Shown one piece after another: positions 11,944 through 23,205 of a DNA stretch of 64,000 nt. This stretch comes from Uranotaenia lowii (Eukaryota; Arthropoda; Insecta; Diptera; Culicidae): the NCBI RefSeq assembly GCF_029784155.1, contig NC_073693.1, positions 290,318,875-290,382,874 on the forward strand, given 5' to 3'. Position numbers and translations under genes: made by a program. A model generated the notes under the pieces. It saw only the letters and a list, made by a program, of their open reading frames with translations, searched no databases and was not told where the DNA came from. Position 1 is the first letter of the stretch, and each line of letters opens with the position of its first letter.

Positions 11944-12858
11944 CAAGCTACTAGTGTTATTACCGCGAAAAATTATATTAGTTTCGATTACAGCTTGCGA
12001 CCCCTCTAGTGAAAGGGTTTGACTTGTAGGTGACGAAAAATAGTGTCGTGACTTCGCTAGTACAAGCTACTAGTGTTAGTACCGCGAGAAATTAGTTTAG
12101 CTCCGGTTTCAACTTTCGACCGGTCAAATGAAAGGGTTTGACTTGTAGATGACGAAAAATAGTGTCGCGACTTCGCTAGTACAAGCTACTAGTGTTAGTA
12201 CCGCGAGAAATTAGTTAAGCTCCGATTTCAACTTTCGACCCCTCTAGTGGAAGGGTTTGACTTCTACGTGATGAAAAATAGTGTCGCGACTGCGCTAGTA
12301 CAAGCTACTAGTGTTAGTACCGCGAGAAATTAGTTAAGCTCCGATTTCAACTTGCGACCGGTCAAGTGAAAGGGTTTGACTTGTAGGTAACGAAAAATAG
12401 TGTCGCGAGTTCGCTAGTACAGGCTACTAGTGTTAGTACCGCGAGAAATTAGTTAAGCTCCGATTTCAACTTTCGACCCCTCTAGTGGAAGGGTTTGACT
12501 TCTACGTGATGAAAAATAGTGTCGCGACTTCGCTAGTCCAAGCTACTAGTGTTAGTACCGCGAAAAATTAGTTTTGCTCCGATTTCAACTTTCGACCGGT
12601 CAAGTGAAAGGGTTTGACTTGTAGGTAACGAAAAATAGTGTCGCGAGTTCGCTAGTACAAGCTACTAGGATTAGTACCGCGAGAAATTAGTTTAGCTCCG
12701 ATTTAGACTTGGGACCCCTCTAGTGAAAGGGTTTGACTTGTAGATGACGAAAAATAGTGTTGCGACTTCGCTAGTACAAGCTACTTGTGTTAGTACCGCG
12801 AGAAATTCGTTTAGCTTCGATTTCAACTTTCGACCCGTCAAGTGAAAGGGACTGAATT
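11944..12858 (+). repeat. 119-bp satellite, eight monomers (left arm)
   Basis: Monomers start with CAAGCTACTAG at 11944, 12063, 12182, 12301, 12420, 12539, 12658 and 12777, an exact 119-bp period without indels; the last is incomplete. Two monomer types alternate strictly: type B has CCCCTCTAGTG and type A has CCGGTCAAGTG (or a close variant) at the same internal position, giving B-A-B-A-B-A-B-A and a 238-bp higher-order unit. Confidence 0.95.
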
Positions 12859-13726
12859 GTTGGTGATATTGGTTACAGGGGATAATCTTGAGAATCCGGG
12901 GAATTGAATAGTATTTAAAGTGTATTTTTTATATTTTGTATCACGTTTTGTTTTAATAACTGGCAAAATAAATCAAAACGCGCAAGCAGAAACTGCAGCA
13001 CTCGACTGAAAATTGAGTAAAATCATCATTCTAGAGAGCTCTGAGAGCTGTGAGCCCGTGCGTTTTTTGATTGTTTGAAAACTTGAACAAGATGCTACAA
13101 ATTTTCGAAATTTTTTATCAAACATAGCATTCTTTGAAATTTGCAGTTAATGAAAATATAACTTCAAAATTTTTATCCATCCAATCATGAATTTTTATGA
13201 TTTCAGCTAGTAGAATTTGTTACAGTATTTTTCACCCCTAAATGCTTTTTCTATAAAAACATTTATGATTTAATAAATATAAAATTTAATTCGAACAAAT
13301 CCAAAAACTACTGCAATTGGTGCTTCATGCATTACGACATCTCAAATACATCACAACTGGTGGAACCAATATTTTTTCTGACTACCTCAATTTTATGTGC
13401 AATCAACTTTAAAACTTTTTTGTACAAACGGTATGATTATCTGCGGAAATAATGTTTTTAAAGGCCATTGAAGTTGAAAACTGTTGCATGATGCACCAGA
13501 TGCACCAGACGGTATCTCTGTTTAAAAGACATAGATCGTCTATGCCGATTTAGGCTTTGCAGACTGAATTAATTACGTTGAAAATTTAAGATTAACATTT
13601 AACTTTAGTACCGAGATGGGAATCGAACCCATGCCATCAGAGCACCAGCGATTACCGTATTACCACGCTAACCACTCAACCAACGAGACGTATCTCACAA
13701 CTAACCTTGAGTTCTGTTTGCTTCAA
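12859..13726. other. Loop of the Foldback-like element
   Basis: This spacer between the inverted satellite arms has no satellite monomers and no open frame with recognisable domains. Its right part carries a tRNA-like segment (13606-13690). The rest is AT-rich and not visibly related to other parts of the window. Confidence 0.6.
13606..13690 (-). pseudogene. tRNA-like sequence in the loop
   Basis: The minus strand has box A-like GGTTGAGTGGTTAGCG and box B-like GGGTTCGATTCCC about 45 bases apart, then CATCTCGGTAC. The spacing suits a tRNA with a long variable arm or a tRNA-derived SINE head. The 5' end (GTCTCGTTGG) does not pair with the 3' acceptor strand, so a functional tRNA is unlikely. 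Confidence 0.5.
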
Positions 13727-15113
13727 ACACTTTCACTTGATTGGTCGCAAGTTGAAATCGGAAATGAAACTTCTTTCTTCCGGTAATAACACTAGTAGCT
13801 CGTACTAGCGAACTCGCGACACTATTTTTCATCACCTAAAAGTCAAACCCTTTCATTTGACCGGTCGCAAGTATAAATCGAAGCTTAACTAATTTCTCGC
13901 GGTACTAACACTAGTAGCTTGTACTAGCGAAGTCGCGACACTATTTTTCATCACCTACAAGTTAAACCCTTTCATTTGACCGGTCGAAAGTTGAAACCGG
14001 AGCTAAACGAATTTCTCGCGGTACTAACACTAGTAGCTTGTACTAGCGAAGTCGCGACACTATTTTTCGTCATCTACAAGTCAAACCCTTTCACTAGAGG
14101 GGTCGCAAGTTGAAATCGAAGCTAAACTAATTTCTCGTGGTACTAACACTAGTAGCTTGTACTAGCGAACTCGCGACACAATTTTTCGTCATCTTCAAGT
14201 CAAACCCTTTCACTAGAGGGGTCACAAGTATAAATCGAAGCTTAACTAATTTCTCGCGGTACTAACACTAGTAGCTTGTACTAGTGAAGTCGCGACACTA
14301 TTTTTCATCACCTACAAGTCAAACCCTTTCATTTGACCGGTCGAAAGTTGAAACCGGAGCTAAACGAATTTCTCGCGGTACTAACACTAGTAGCTTGTAC
14401 TAGCGAAGTCGCGACACTATTTTTCGTCATCTACAAGTCAAACCCTTTCACTAGAGGGGTCGCAAGTTGAAATCGAAGGCCAACTAATTTCTCGTGGTAC
14501 TAACACTAGTAGCTTGTACTAGCGAAGTCGCGACACTATTTTTCGTCATCTACAAGTCAAACCCTTTCACTAGAGGGGTCGCAAGTTGAAATCGAAGGCC
14601 AACTAATTTCTCGTGGTACTAACACTAGTAGCTTGTACTAGCGAAGTCGCGACACTATTTTTCGTCATCTTCAAGTCAAACCCTTTCACTAGAGGGGTCG
14701 CAAGTTGAAATCGAAGCTTAACTAATTTCTCGCGGTACTAACACTAGTAGCTTGTACTAGCGAAGTCGCGACACTATTTTTCATCACCTACAAGTCAAAC
14801 CCTTTCATTTGACCGGTCGAAAGTTGAAACCGGAGCAAAACGAATTTCTCGCGGTACTAACACTAGTAGCTTGTACTAGCGAAGTCGCGACACTATTTTT
14901 CGTCATCTACAAGTCAAACCCTTCCATTTGACCGGTCGAAAGTTGAAATCGGAGCTAAACTAATTTCTCGCGGTACTAACACTAGTAGCTTGTACTAGCG
15001 AAGTCGCGACACTATTTTTCATCACCTACAAGTCAAACCCTTTCATTAGAGGGGTCGCACGTTGAAATCGGAGCTAAACTTGTTTCTCGCGGTACTAATT
15101 CTAGTAGCTTGTC
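13727..15113 (-). repeat. 119-bp satellite, about twelve monomers (right arm)
   Basis: This is the reverse complement of the left satellite with the same exact 119-bp period: the landmark GTACTAGCG falls at 13802, 13921, 14040, 14159 and so on to 14992. From the loop outwards the monomer types read A A A B B A B B B A A B, so the strict alternation of the left arm is absent. Neighbouring monomers are highly similar, suggesting recent homogenisation. Confidence 0.95.
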
Positions 15114-15513
15114 TCCGGTCTCAGGTCCAAAGTCTCATGTCTCAGGTATCAGGTCTCATGTTTCATGGCTCTTGTCTCATGCCTCAGGTCTCATGTCTTA
15201 TGTCTCATGCCTCATGACTCATGTCCCATGTCTCAGGTCTAAAGTCTCATGTTTCATGGCTTTTGTCTCATGCCTCAGGTCTCAGGTCTCAGGTGTCATG
15301 TCTCATGCTGAGGTCTCAAGTCTAATATCCCTTGTCTCAGGTTCCAGGTCTCAGGTCTCATGTCTTATTTCTAATGTTTCATGTCTCAGGTCTCATGTCT
15401 CATGTCTCATGTCTCATGTCTCATGTCTCATGTCTCATGTCTCATGTCTCGTGTCTCAGGTCTCAGGTCTCAGGTCTCAGGTCCCAGGTCTTAGGTCTCA
15501 TGTATCATGTTCT
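15114..15513 (-). repeat. 7-bp AGGTCTC/ATGTCTC array (right arm)
   Basis: About 57 units, the reverse complement of the array at 11521-11943, join the satellite with the same junction sequence. The open frames here are artefacts. After it come ~80 bases of unique DNA and then the CCGTGTAAAA repeat. Confidence 0.93.
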
Positions 15514-15596
15514 TAGTCTAAGAGATAAGATTTTCCCAACTTCAAAATGATTCTAAGTGTTTTCCTTTGAAAAGGACTTAGAATATTTTCTCTCAA

Positions 15597-15714
15597 AAAC
15601 CGTGTTAATTCGCGAAAACCGTGTAAAAAAAACCGTGTTAATTCCCGAAAACCGTGTAAAAAAAGCCGTGTAAAAAAAAAACCGCGTAAAAAAAAACCGT
15701 GTAAAAAAAACCTA
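15597..15714 (+). repeat. CCGTGTAAAA / TTAATTCCCG tandem repeat, right flank
   Basis: Same units and same orientation as at 11385-11480, although the arrays between them are inverted. The lead-in (GGACTTAGAATATTTTCTC) resembles the lead-in of a related repeat near 53820 (GGACTTGGAATATTTTCGC), so the inverted structure appears to sit in a member of this repeat family. Confidence 0.8.
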
Positions 15715-15725
15715 GGTGTACATAC

Positions 15726-16237
15726 TTAAAAACTCTAGGTTAATATAGTTTTTGTTTCGATGTGAAAATTTTAGTTCAAAATATAATATAAAATTTAAAA
15801 TAGGACTTCAAATATCCTTCAATCATCTACTGGAAATCTTAAGCCAAAATTTCTGATCACGCAGATTTGGAATACATTGCAAACTACCTATTTAATTCCA
15901 GAAAAGATGTATGCTTTAGTTTTTGTTAAGCGTGAATAAGTCGTTCTAACTGAGGAAGAGAAAAATTTGAATAAGGACAAATCAAATCCAGTTGAAAATA
16001 ACCACAAAAGGGATCAAATTTTGAAGTGTGATGTATCAAAATAAATCTTTATGATGTGGGAAGAAAATCAGCCGTAGAAATTTCGGCTACAGTAAAATCC
16101 GGAATCAAAACAGCATCAGCCTGGCTCCTGTCACCTTTAGATGTATGGTTCCGAACCAGCGAAGACTGTGTCCTTCCGACGATAACGTATTCGGTGAGAT
16201 CCAACCTTTATTACGATTTTCAACATTTGCATTGTTA
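15726..16237. other. Region without a recognisable gene
   Basis: AT-rich sequence with no gene, array or element end recognised. Confidence 0.4.
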
Positions 16238-16537
16238 GAGCAAGTTCACTGGTGTTGGGAAAAAGTTGTAGAAATTTTGTCACTTTTTGCGCATTTTGAA
16301 AATTTTCCCATACAAAAACATATTTAAGATCTGTGGCCTTCAAGTTTGTCTACAACACGTGTGGTATTTTTGCATGCTGTGATGCAAAAATAGCAATATT
16401 TCTATCACATACGGCTGAAATAGAAACAGTGCTGTGAAAAAATACAACGACCAAAGATCTTGAAAACATTTTTGCATGGTAAAATTTTCAAAATGTCAAA
16501 ATTTCTACCACTTTTTCCAACACCAGTGAACTTGCTC
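16238..16537. mobile_element. 300-bp MITE with inverted ends
   Basis: The left end GAGCAAGTTCACTGGTGTTG is mirrored exactly at the right end (CAACACCAGTGAACTTGCTC), and the inverted similarity continues imperfectly inwards (GTAGAAATTTTG against CAAAATTTCTAC). The element is exactly 300 bp and has no coding capacity. No target-site duplication could be confirmed, so the superfamily is open. Confidence 0.85.
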
Positions 16538-17400
16538 ATATGATATTTAAATTAAAACCAAATTTTATTTTGTTTAAATCTTCCGTTTTTCTCCACGAAA
16601 GTTCATAATTGATGCATTTTTCCGATGATTGATGGTGAGGGTCCTATCATGTAAATAGTAAATGTATTTAGTATCATTTACCCTTCACACATATTTCATC
16701 AAATTTTTATATTGTAGGTTTAACGAATCATGTTTATGAAAAGATTGAAATTCAAACTAAGTTAAGTTTTTTTTTCAAATTTTTTGAAATATACAGAAAC
16801 GTTGATTGATTGAATATTTGATTCAAAAACTGACGTAAAAATTGTTTTATTGAAATTGAAAATCACGTGAAGAAGGATTCAATCAGGGTCTACATCAAAA
16901 TTACATAATGAAAATGCAAATCGCCCAGTATGGGACTTATCGATAACGTGATTACCGCTAAAATAACGTACAAGTTACAAACTTACCCTTAATCCGAAAA
17001 CCGATAACGTTTGTGTCGATTTTATGATTGCTACTAATGGATAAATAAATTCTATGCCATTTTGTTCCATGAAGATTTTTCCGGGAAATCGACCGTTTTA
17101 AAGATAACAGGGTCATGGATTTGGACATCAAACAAACAAGACTGCTTTCACTTGCAATATCACTAAAGATTTAATTTCATATCGAAATTGAAATCAAAAA
17201 TTCAAATAATTTATAATTTTAACATGAGATGAAACACGTCTTCCCAATCTAACGCCTGCTTCTCTTCCCTCAGTTTGGGATTGATACTGCCCTAATGACA
17301 CTTAAAACACTTTTTATTGTCTTTGAAATCAAATTACACTTAAGAAAAATAATTCCTATTTCAGCTATAATAGAGATGAAATACCTAGAAATACCTAGAA
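16538..17400. other. AT-rich region without a recognisable gene
   Basis: No gene, array or element end recognised. Confidence 0.4.
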
Positions 17401-18830
17401 TAAGCTTGCCAGAATGCCCGGTTTTATCCGGGTTTGCCAGGATTTTTATATAAAACTAGCTGACCTGGTGTGCTTTGCTACACCTTTCAAAAACAGCTGA
17501 AAAAAAAAAGTAAAATGTAAGCTTCCCTTCCTATATTCCAAATTATATTCTACTACTGCCACATAAAAAAATATCTCGTATTGAAATACCATCCAATGCC
17601 AAATTCAGTTTTATTTGCGTAGTAAATTATGCATAAACTTGAAAGGGAGTACAATCTATCTTCCGTTCTCCTCATTGAATGGAGGGGTGAGAACTTAATA
17701 TTCATAGATGTATTTTTCGTACTCAAATACGATCTGATGCAAAATTTGGTTTCATTTGCTCGATTAATTCTTGATTATACATAAACATCGTATGGAAGCC
17801 CTCATTTTTCCCTTTATATAGTTCCGCTGAAAAAAAGGTAGGGCTTCAGTTTATCATAGAAATATTTCTCGTAGGGAGGGATACCAAATATTCATTGAAG
17901 CATTTCTCGTACCCAAAAATCGTTCCATGCCAAATTTGGTTCCATGTGCTGTTGTAGTTTTCGAGTTATGCAGTAAAACCTGTATGAAACTCCCCTCCCT
18001 CTTTCCTTTCTCCCCGCTGGAAGAAGGAAGGGGTCTCAAACAATCATTAGAACATGTCTCGTTTCCAAAAACCTTTCCAAGCCAAATTCGATACCATTTG
18101 CTTAATTAGTTTGCCAGTTATATAAAAAAATATATAAGAAGTCCCCTCCCCTCTTTTTTTTCTCAAATAATCATAGAAATATTTCCCGTATCCAAACACC
18201 ATCCCATGCCAAATTTGGTTCCATTTGCTAAATTAGTTTTTGAGTTATGTAAAAAATTATAAAAGAGGCCCCTCCCCCCTTTATATCTCCCTACTGGAAA
18301 GAGGGAGGGGTCTCAAATATTTAAAGAAATATTTTTTTGTATAAAAATACCCTCCCATGTCAAGTTTGGTACTATTTGCTTGATCGGTTCTCGAGTTTTG
18401 AGTAGATTTGAGAAAAGTCCGGTCCGGCCCGGTTTCCCAGATTTCATTGGAAAAGCTCTTATTCTGCTATGGTTTATTTTAATTCTCATTCTCAAATCAA
18501 ACTTAGTAAAATCAAATTGTGTTGTAGATTTTTTTATGCATCCAAAACGAAATGTTTTGATCAAGTTTTAAAAAAAATATTGAAAGGCTTTTTGGAAGCC
18601 GAGAATAGAATTCAAAATCTGCTAATAAATTTTGATTAAAAATTTTTTCTATTTTTTTATTTTTATTTTTGATGAGTAATTCCTAGGTTTGGACCAAACT
18701 TGCCAGGATATTGCCAGGATTTTGTTCGAGAATGTTGAAATCAAATGCCCGGATTAAGTTAGGTTTTTAAATAAAATAGCCTGGATTTGTCCGGTCTGGA
18801 AAAATTCAGGCAACCTTAACCTAAAACAAA
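17401..18830 (+). mobile_element. Dispersed 'GCCCGG' repeat, copy B, interrupted
   Basis: Landmarks AATAAGCTTGCCAG and GGGTTTGCCAGGAT precede, and GAGAAAAGTCCGGTCC follows, an unrelated insertion (about 17455-18405). In copy A (10885-11256) the corresponding landmarks are only tens of bases apart. The right part holds further GCCAGGAT and GTCCGGTCT segments, ending near CAGGCAACCTTA. The class is not assigned. Confidence 0.6.
17455..18405 (+). mobile_element. Inserted repeat with ~130-150-bp internal modules
   Basis: It begins CTAGCTGACCTGGTGTGC and contains about six diverged modules, each with CCATGCCAAATTTGGTTCC, TTTGCT, a GAGTTATG segment, and a run rich in CCCCTCCC followed by GGAAGGGGTCTCAAA. 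Module landmarks fall near 17590, 17730, 17926, 18075, 18202 and 18354. It lies within the older repeat, so it is the younger insertion. No coding sequence; I do not assign a class. Confidence 0.65.
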
Positions 18831-21800
18831 CTTCTTCAAAACAGAATCACAAAATCCATATGGGGCGTTCTATGAACTTTACCCCTATGATAGGATCACA
18901 ACAGTAGGCATAATGCAACACTCTAGCATCTATGAAGTGATGAATGAACACTGTTGAGGTCCTTTTTCTAATATTCGGAAACAAAAAAAACTTAAGAAAA
19001 ACTAGTTGTAAAATTGTGGCTCCAGAGAGTTTGAAATGCTTGAAATGAATATCACGAAGCACAAGAATAATCAATAAAGTGACTCAAACGGATGGAATAA
19101 AGATAAAGAGTGAGCAGTCCGATGCAAATCTTGAAATTCCTGCGAATAAAATTTGATTGAAATAATTTACTTACATTTTTCTCGGTTTAAGTGTTTTATT
19201 TACACTCCAAAAAAGGTTGACGTAAATCCCATCATCATTCTTAACTACTTTCGAGACCACCAGACTCTTATAGGAAGCTGAAAAAATTCATGCAAGAAAC
19301 CAAAACATCATATTGATCCCTTTTTTTATCAGATCATTGTTCTCAAGTGGCAAATATAGACACAGACTCAAATTCTTCTGATTACATAATGTGCTGAATA
19401 GCAAACCCAAAGCCCTTTAACCCTTTTCACTTTCGGGGGACTTGTGTGTGAAGTGAACACGGAAAATTGACTACCTGGTTTGGCACTTCCAAAAGGAAAA
19501 ATAGCACTTCCAAGTGGAAAGTAGTAACAAAGTAGGACTGAATTACACTTTTTCTCTCTATTGCATCCCTTTTTTTTATCAATAATGGCGGAATCAGTAA
19601 GTGCTTCTATTCTATACCCGAAGGTTCAGAGGAAAGAATTTTCTAATAAACTCTATGGTAAATGCCCAAATATTGCATAACTGAAGCAGATTTTTCAATC
19701 TGTTCTCAGATATTGAATTTTGATAATGTTATGAAATCACAGCCTGAGTTTTTTTTCTCAGAATTTGTTAAGTTTCCATCGAATTTTGAATCGACCAATC
19801 TTCCAACTTCCACCAACTTTTGAGTCCTTATTTTTATTTATCGCCCGCAAAGAGCCTCCGGTGCAGTGAATTTCCGTTAGGCTCGACGACTTTCAGATGC
19901 TTCGTTTCGAAGGAGAGAAAAAAAAACGATGAAGACTAATGATTCCCTTTCTTCCAGTTAGCAGTAAATAACTGGAATTTTGGCTGAATGATAAGCATAT
20001 TTGTATTCATTTTCAGCGTCCTTTCCCTTTTGCCACATTTCCATCGAACGGTTCCGAAGATGATGGGAAATTTGAAGAAGTACGAACTTCGAGGTGGACT
20101 TTTACTGGAAGGAGATGGAGAAAGAAGCTCATGGGAGTGTCTCTATGCATGGTAGGGATGTTTATTTATATCTAAATATACAGGACTTTTTTTCTTCTTT
20201 CGGTTGTTTCCCACTTCAAATGATAAGAAATATCTGCCGAGAGCGCGCCTTCGGAGGAAACTTTCTCTTGTGAGTTATTTTCCCGGACTCGGTTCCATTT
20301 TGAAAGTTTTGCGGTGGCTCCTCGAGACCACCGACTCGAGTTTGGGTTGGGTTGGAAAAGATGTCACGGCACAAGTATTATTTGCATAAAGTTATTTGCC
20401 CGGTTGAGTGTGATGGAACGCACGCCAACATTGGATGGAAGTGTGAGGTGCCAGCACTTTATTACACGAACTTTTGTTTGTTTGTTGAAGGAGATAAATT
20501 CCTGGTTACGTAAAAGTTTTTCCCTGAAGCAAATTTGGCCCAAGATCCAGACCAGATTGGGCAATTTTCATAAAAATCGTGAGTTATTTATTATGGGGAC
20601 AAATTACTGTCAATTTGAGTCTGGCAGGAAAAAAGTTGTTAAATCACAGCTTCAACATGAAAATGTTTGATAAAAGAGTTACAGAAGTACATTGATGTTT
20701 CCAATACAAAAAAAAAAAACATTCTAATCATAGATTTTTCGCATTTTCTTTCGTTCATTTTCGCAGGTAACATCAATCATCGAAATCTTGCAAATCTTCG
20801 GGACTAGACAAATGGACCACTCAAAACGGCCCTAATCCCGAAAGCTTTGCACGATCCTTGTGTCCTTATGGTCCATTCTAAGGGTGAGTAAGAGGTTGGA
20901 GGTTCTTCTACTTGGGTTCATTGTTGTCCCTTCTTCTTCATCCGGATGACTTGCCTACGGTCATCCATTTTAAGGATTATGAACGGTAAAAGGATCTTTT
21001 GGAAGGGGGCGGGAACATTGACCCAAAGAGAATCAGCAAAGTAGCTTCCATCATCAATCTCAATAGGTTGACTACGAGGTGTTTTTTTTTTAGGCCGGAA
21101 GGTAGGAAAAAATATATCATTCTTGACGAAGTGATGAAATGCAAAATGAGGGGTCTTCACTGATGATTGCTGGACACATGTTTGCCAATGTTGTTAAAGA
21201 TTATCAGCAGCGATTTGTCAGTAAATTATGAATTATTGTTTTTCTAGATCCACAACTTCTTTCGATTTTTTTTAAATGAAACGCTAACTTGTAAGAAAAA
21301 ATAAACCTGATTGTTTATAACATAAGCGCTTGGAATCAGAGGGAACGCGCTTCAAAGTTGTGAAGGTGTTCGATTTTTCATATTTTTTTTTTCAAATTCA
21401 AGCAGTTTTAATTCAATCGAAAAAGTGTTCAATTTTTTTTAAACAATCGAGTTTTGCACCAGATGTACATTAAAACATGCAAAAATGTTAGACATACTTA
21501 ACTCAAAATTTATTATTTTGGACTTGCACCCCTCAAATCTCTCTAATCCCGAGGGTCTCAATTATAAGGCCGGTACAGTATCAAATTCGCCTCTTCGATT
21601 TTTCTGAAAATTCCAAAGGAGGTCATAAATAAAGTTGAAGGTATTTTATTGAAAATTAATTACTTAAAATTCAAGCAGGTAAGTTACTGAAAATCGAGCT
21701 GTAAAAGATGGAAGTTTTATTTTTGTTGAGAATTTTCGCAAACTTTCAATCTCAAATGAATCTATGTTTCGATTTTGAGTAATCATATTGTACGCAAGCT

Positions 21801-22060
21801 TGTTGCATACAAGATTTAGTTCGATTTGTTCCAATTTGTTGGAAATACATTTTTATTTATTCACCTTTCCCTCGTGATGTTTCAACAAAAAAAGGATTTC
21901 ATTTTTTTTGGATTAGCCATAATTTACATAAATGCTAGTCAAGCAAAATTTAATATTTGATTTTTTAGTATGAAAATTTTCACATACATATTTAACATTT
22001 CCCGATCGTCATTTCAAACAAAACCTTTAATATTAACCCATTCCTATTATAGAACCGACT
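18831..22060. other. Long stretch without a recognisable gene
   Basis: No recognisable coding domain, array or element end. The parts 19400-20120, 20200-20570 and 20760-21180 are less AT-rich, look single-copy and contain short open frames of 60-118 codons without known motifs. They may be conserved non-coding DNA or undetected short exons. Confidence 0.35.
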
Positions 22061-22255
22061 GATTTTGACATTTTCCATATTTTTTAAAGTCTCGCGTCTG
22101 AATCAAAGCAATCGAAAGATTCCTTTTAATTCAACCACGGTAAATAAAAAGTTCATATACCGGTATTTCGATAGCAACTTGCTACCTTCTTCAGTGAGCG
22201 TTTTCGATAAAGTCTCTCAATTTAATGGAAGGACTGGTAGAAATTATGTTTGACA
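22060..22255 (-). mobile_element. Penelope-like terminal-region fragment
   Basis: On the minus strand at 22154-22200 the sequence CACTGAAGAAGG, a TAGC/GCTA stem, CGAAA and the palindrome TACCGGTA follow in order. This CTGAnGA - stem - GAAA layout resembles the hammerhead-like motifs reported in terminal repeats of Penelope-like elements. It lies 400-500 bases from the Penelope-like palindrome. It could be part of another retroelement type; boundaries are approximate. Confidence 0.4.
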
Positions 22256-22858
22256 CCAGATATAAATATAATATTATATGGTATGCGTGTGATAATTTAA
22301 TTGAAAAGTTCCCGCGATTTACATATTAAATTGAATAAAGAAGGATCAGCTAAAGCCAAAAACATCTGAAATATTTAAATAAAGGTATTAATATAAAATG
22401 TAAAAATTGAATGAAATACAGTTATGTGAAGAAAACAATAAATCCTGGCAGATTTTTTACCAACCATCAAGGTTGGCGTTGCAAAATTAATAATTTCCAG
22501 TTCATAGAATGTTTTCAGTTCCTTATTTTCTTGAACTTCTAGTTCTTGTTAGTAATTTGAAAGTTAGTAATGGTAAAGTTTTGAATATGTACTTAAATTT
22601 TGTTTCCAAAGTGTTGTTGGATTTTAAATCCTGAATTTCATAAATATTCTCAACAATACACATATAATATACGGCGTATTACAGGACACGACACTTGACG
22701 TTCTTACTAACATAAAAGGATTTAAAATTACCTTTCTTGTCGACCGGTTTCGGGCTCGATGTTGCCCATCTACAAGACGATGTCCGACTGGTTACTCAAA
22801 AGAAAAACACTAACACAGCTTCATACTACTGCATAGTATTCGTCGAAGGATGGTCATA

Positions 22859-23204
22859 TCATTTTTGGTTGGCCAAGTTGAAAAGAGGCGATATGATTGG
22901 CGGGTCGTCCTCGTTCATTAAAGGCCTCTCAGAAGTTGTTATAAACATGGATTCCCAGGCATTTAAATGTGACGCTTTGCGTATACATTTTTTGAATCTA
23001 ACCTTTTCCCAATCTATAGAGTGGTTAGATTCCGATGCGTGGGCGGCTACGCTGGATTCGTTGGTTTTGTTGTTGTCCACAGCGTTTTTATGTTCTTTTA
23101 TTCGTGTTTTAAATTTTCGTCTTGTCTGGCCAATATAAACTGCTGGAGAAGTCTCACACGGAATCTCGTAAATTCCGGATCTTTCTTCCGGTGGGACTTT
23201 GTCT
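22859..23204 (-). pseudogene. Penelope-like GIY-YIG endonuclease fragment (left arm)
   Basis: The minus strand encodes the same C-terminal ~115 residues as the plus-strand copy at 23206-23656, from KDKVPPEERSGIYEIPC through YIGQTRRKFKTRIKEH to the stop. The frame starts abruptly at the palindrome loop and lacks the linker residues of the other copy and all of the reverse transcriptase. It is a 5'-truncated retroelement remnant without its own start. Confidence 0.8.
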
Positions 23205-23205
23205 A

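Larger units (their letters stand above)
11521..15513. mobile_element. Foldback-like element with compound tandem-repeat arms
   Basis: The 4-kb structure reads: 7-bp array, 119-bp satellite array, unique loop, satellite array reversed, 7-bp array reversed. The junction between the two array types is the same on both sides: GAGACAAGCTACTAG at the left and its reverse complement at the right. The arms are therefore a true inverted duplication and not two chance neighbours. Foldback elements of Drosophila likewise have long inverted termini built of tandem repeats around a loop, which is the basis for the call. No transposase is encoded and no target-site duplication could be fixed, partly because the flanks are themselves repetitive. 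An inverted segmental duplication of a satellite is the alternative. Confidence 0.65.

Noticed and set aside
13606..13690. Functional tRNA gene
   Set aside because: The acceptor strands do not pair; better read as a tRNA-derived fragment.
11944..15113. Regular repeats considered as a CRISPR-like array
   Set aside because: The whole 119-bp unit is repeated without unique spacers, and the context is eukaryotic.
15109..15550. Open frames of MSHVSGLRS type, also at 11610-11897 on the minus strand
   Set aside because: Translations of the 7-bp arrays; no independent evidence for coding.
22737..23138. 133-codon frames occurring identically on the two palindrome arms (also 23377-23778)
   Set aside because: They are antisense to the GIY-YIG coding strand in each arm; the duplication reflects the palindrome, not conservation.
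23021..23205. N-terminal ~62 residues of the 211-codon frame over the Penelope-like palindrome
   Set aside because: This part is the antisense of the left arm read in frame into the real endonuclease segment; it is a chance fusion across the palindrome loop.
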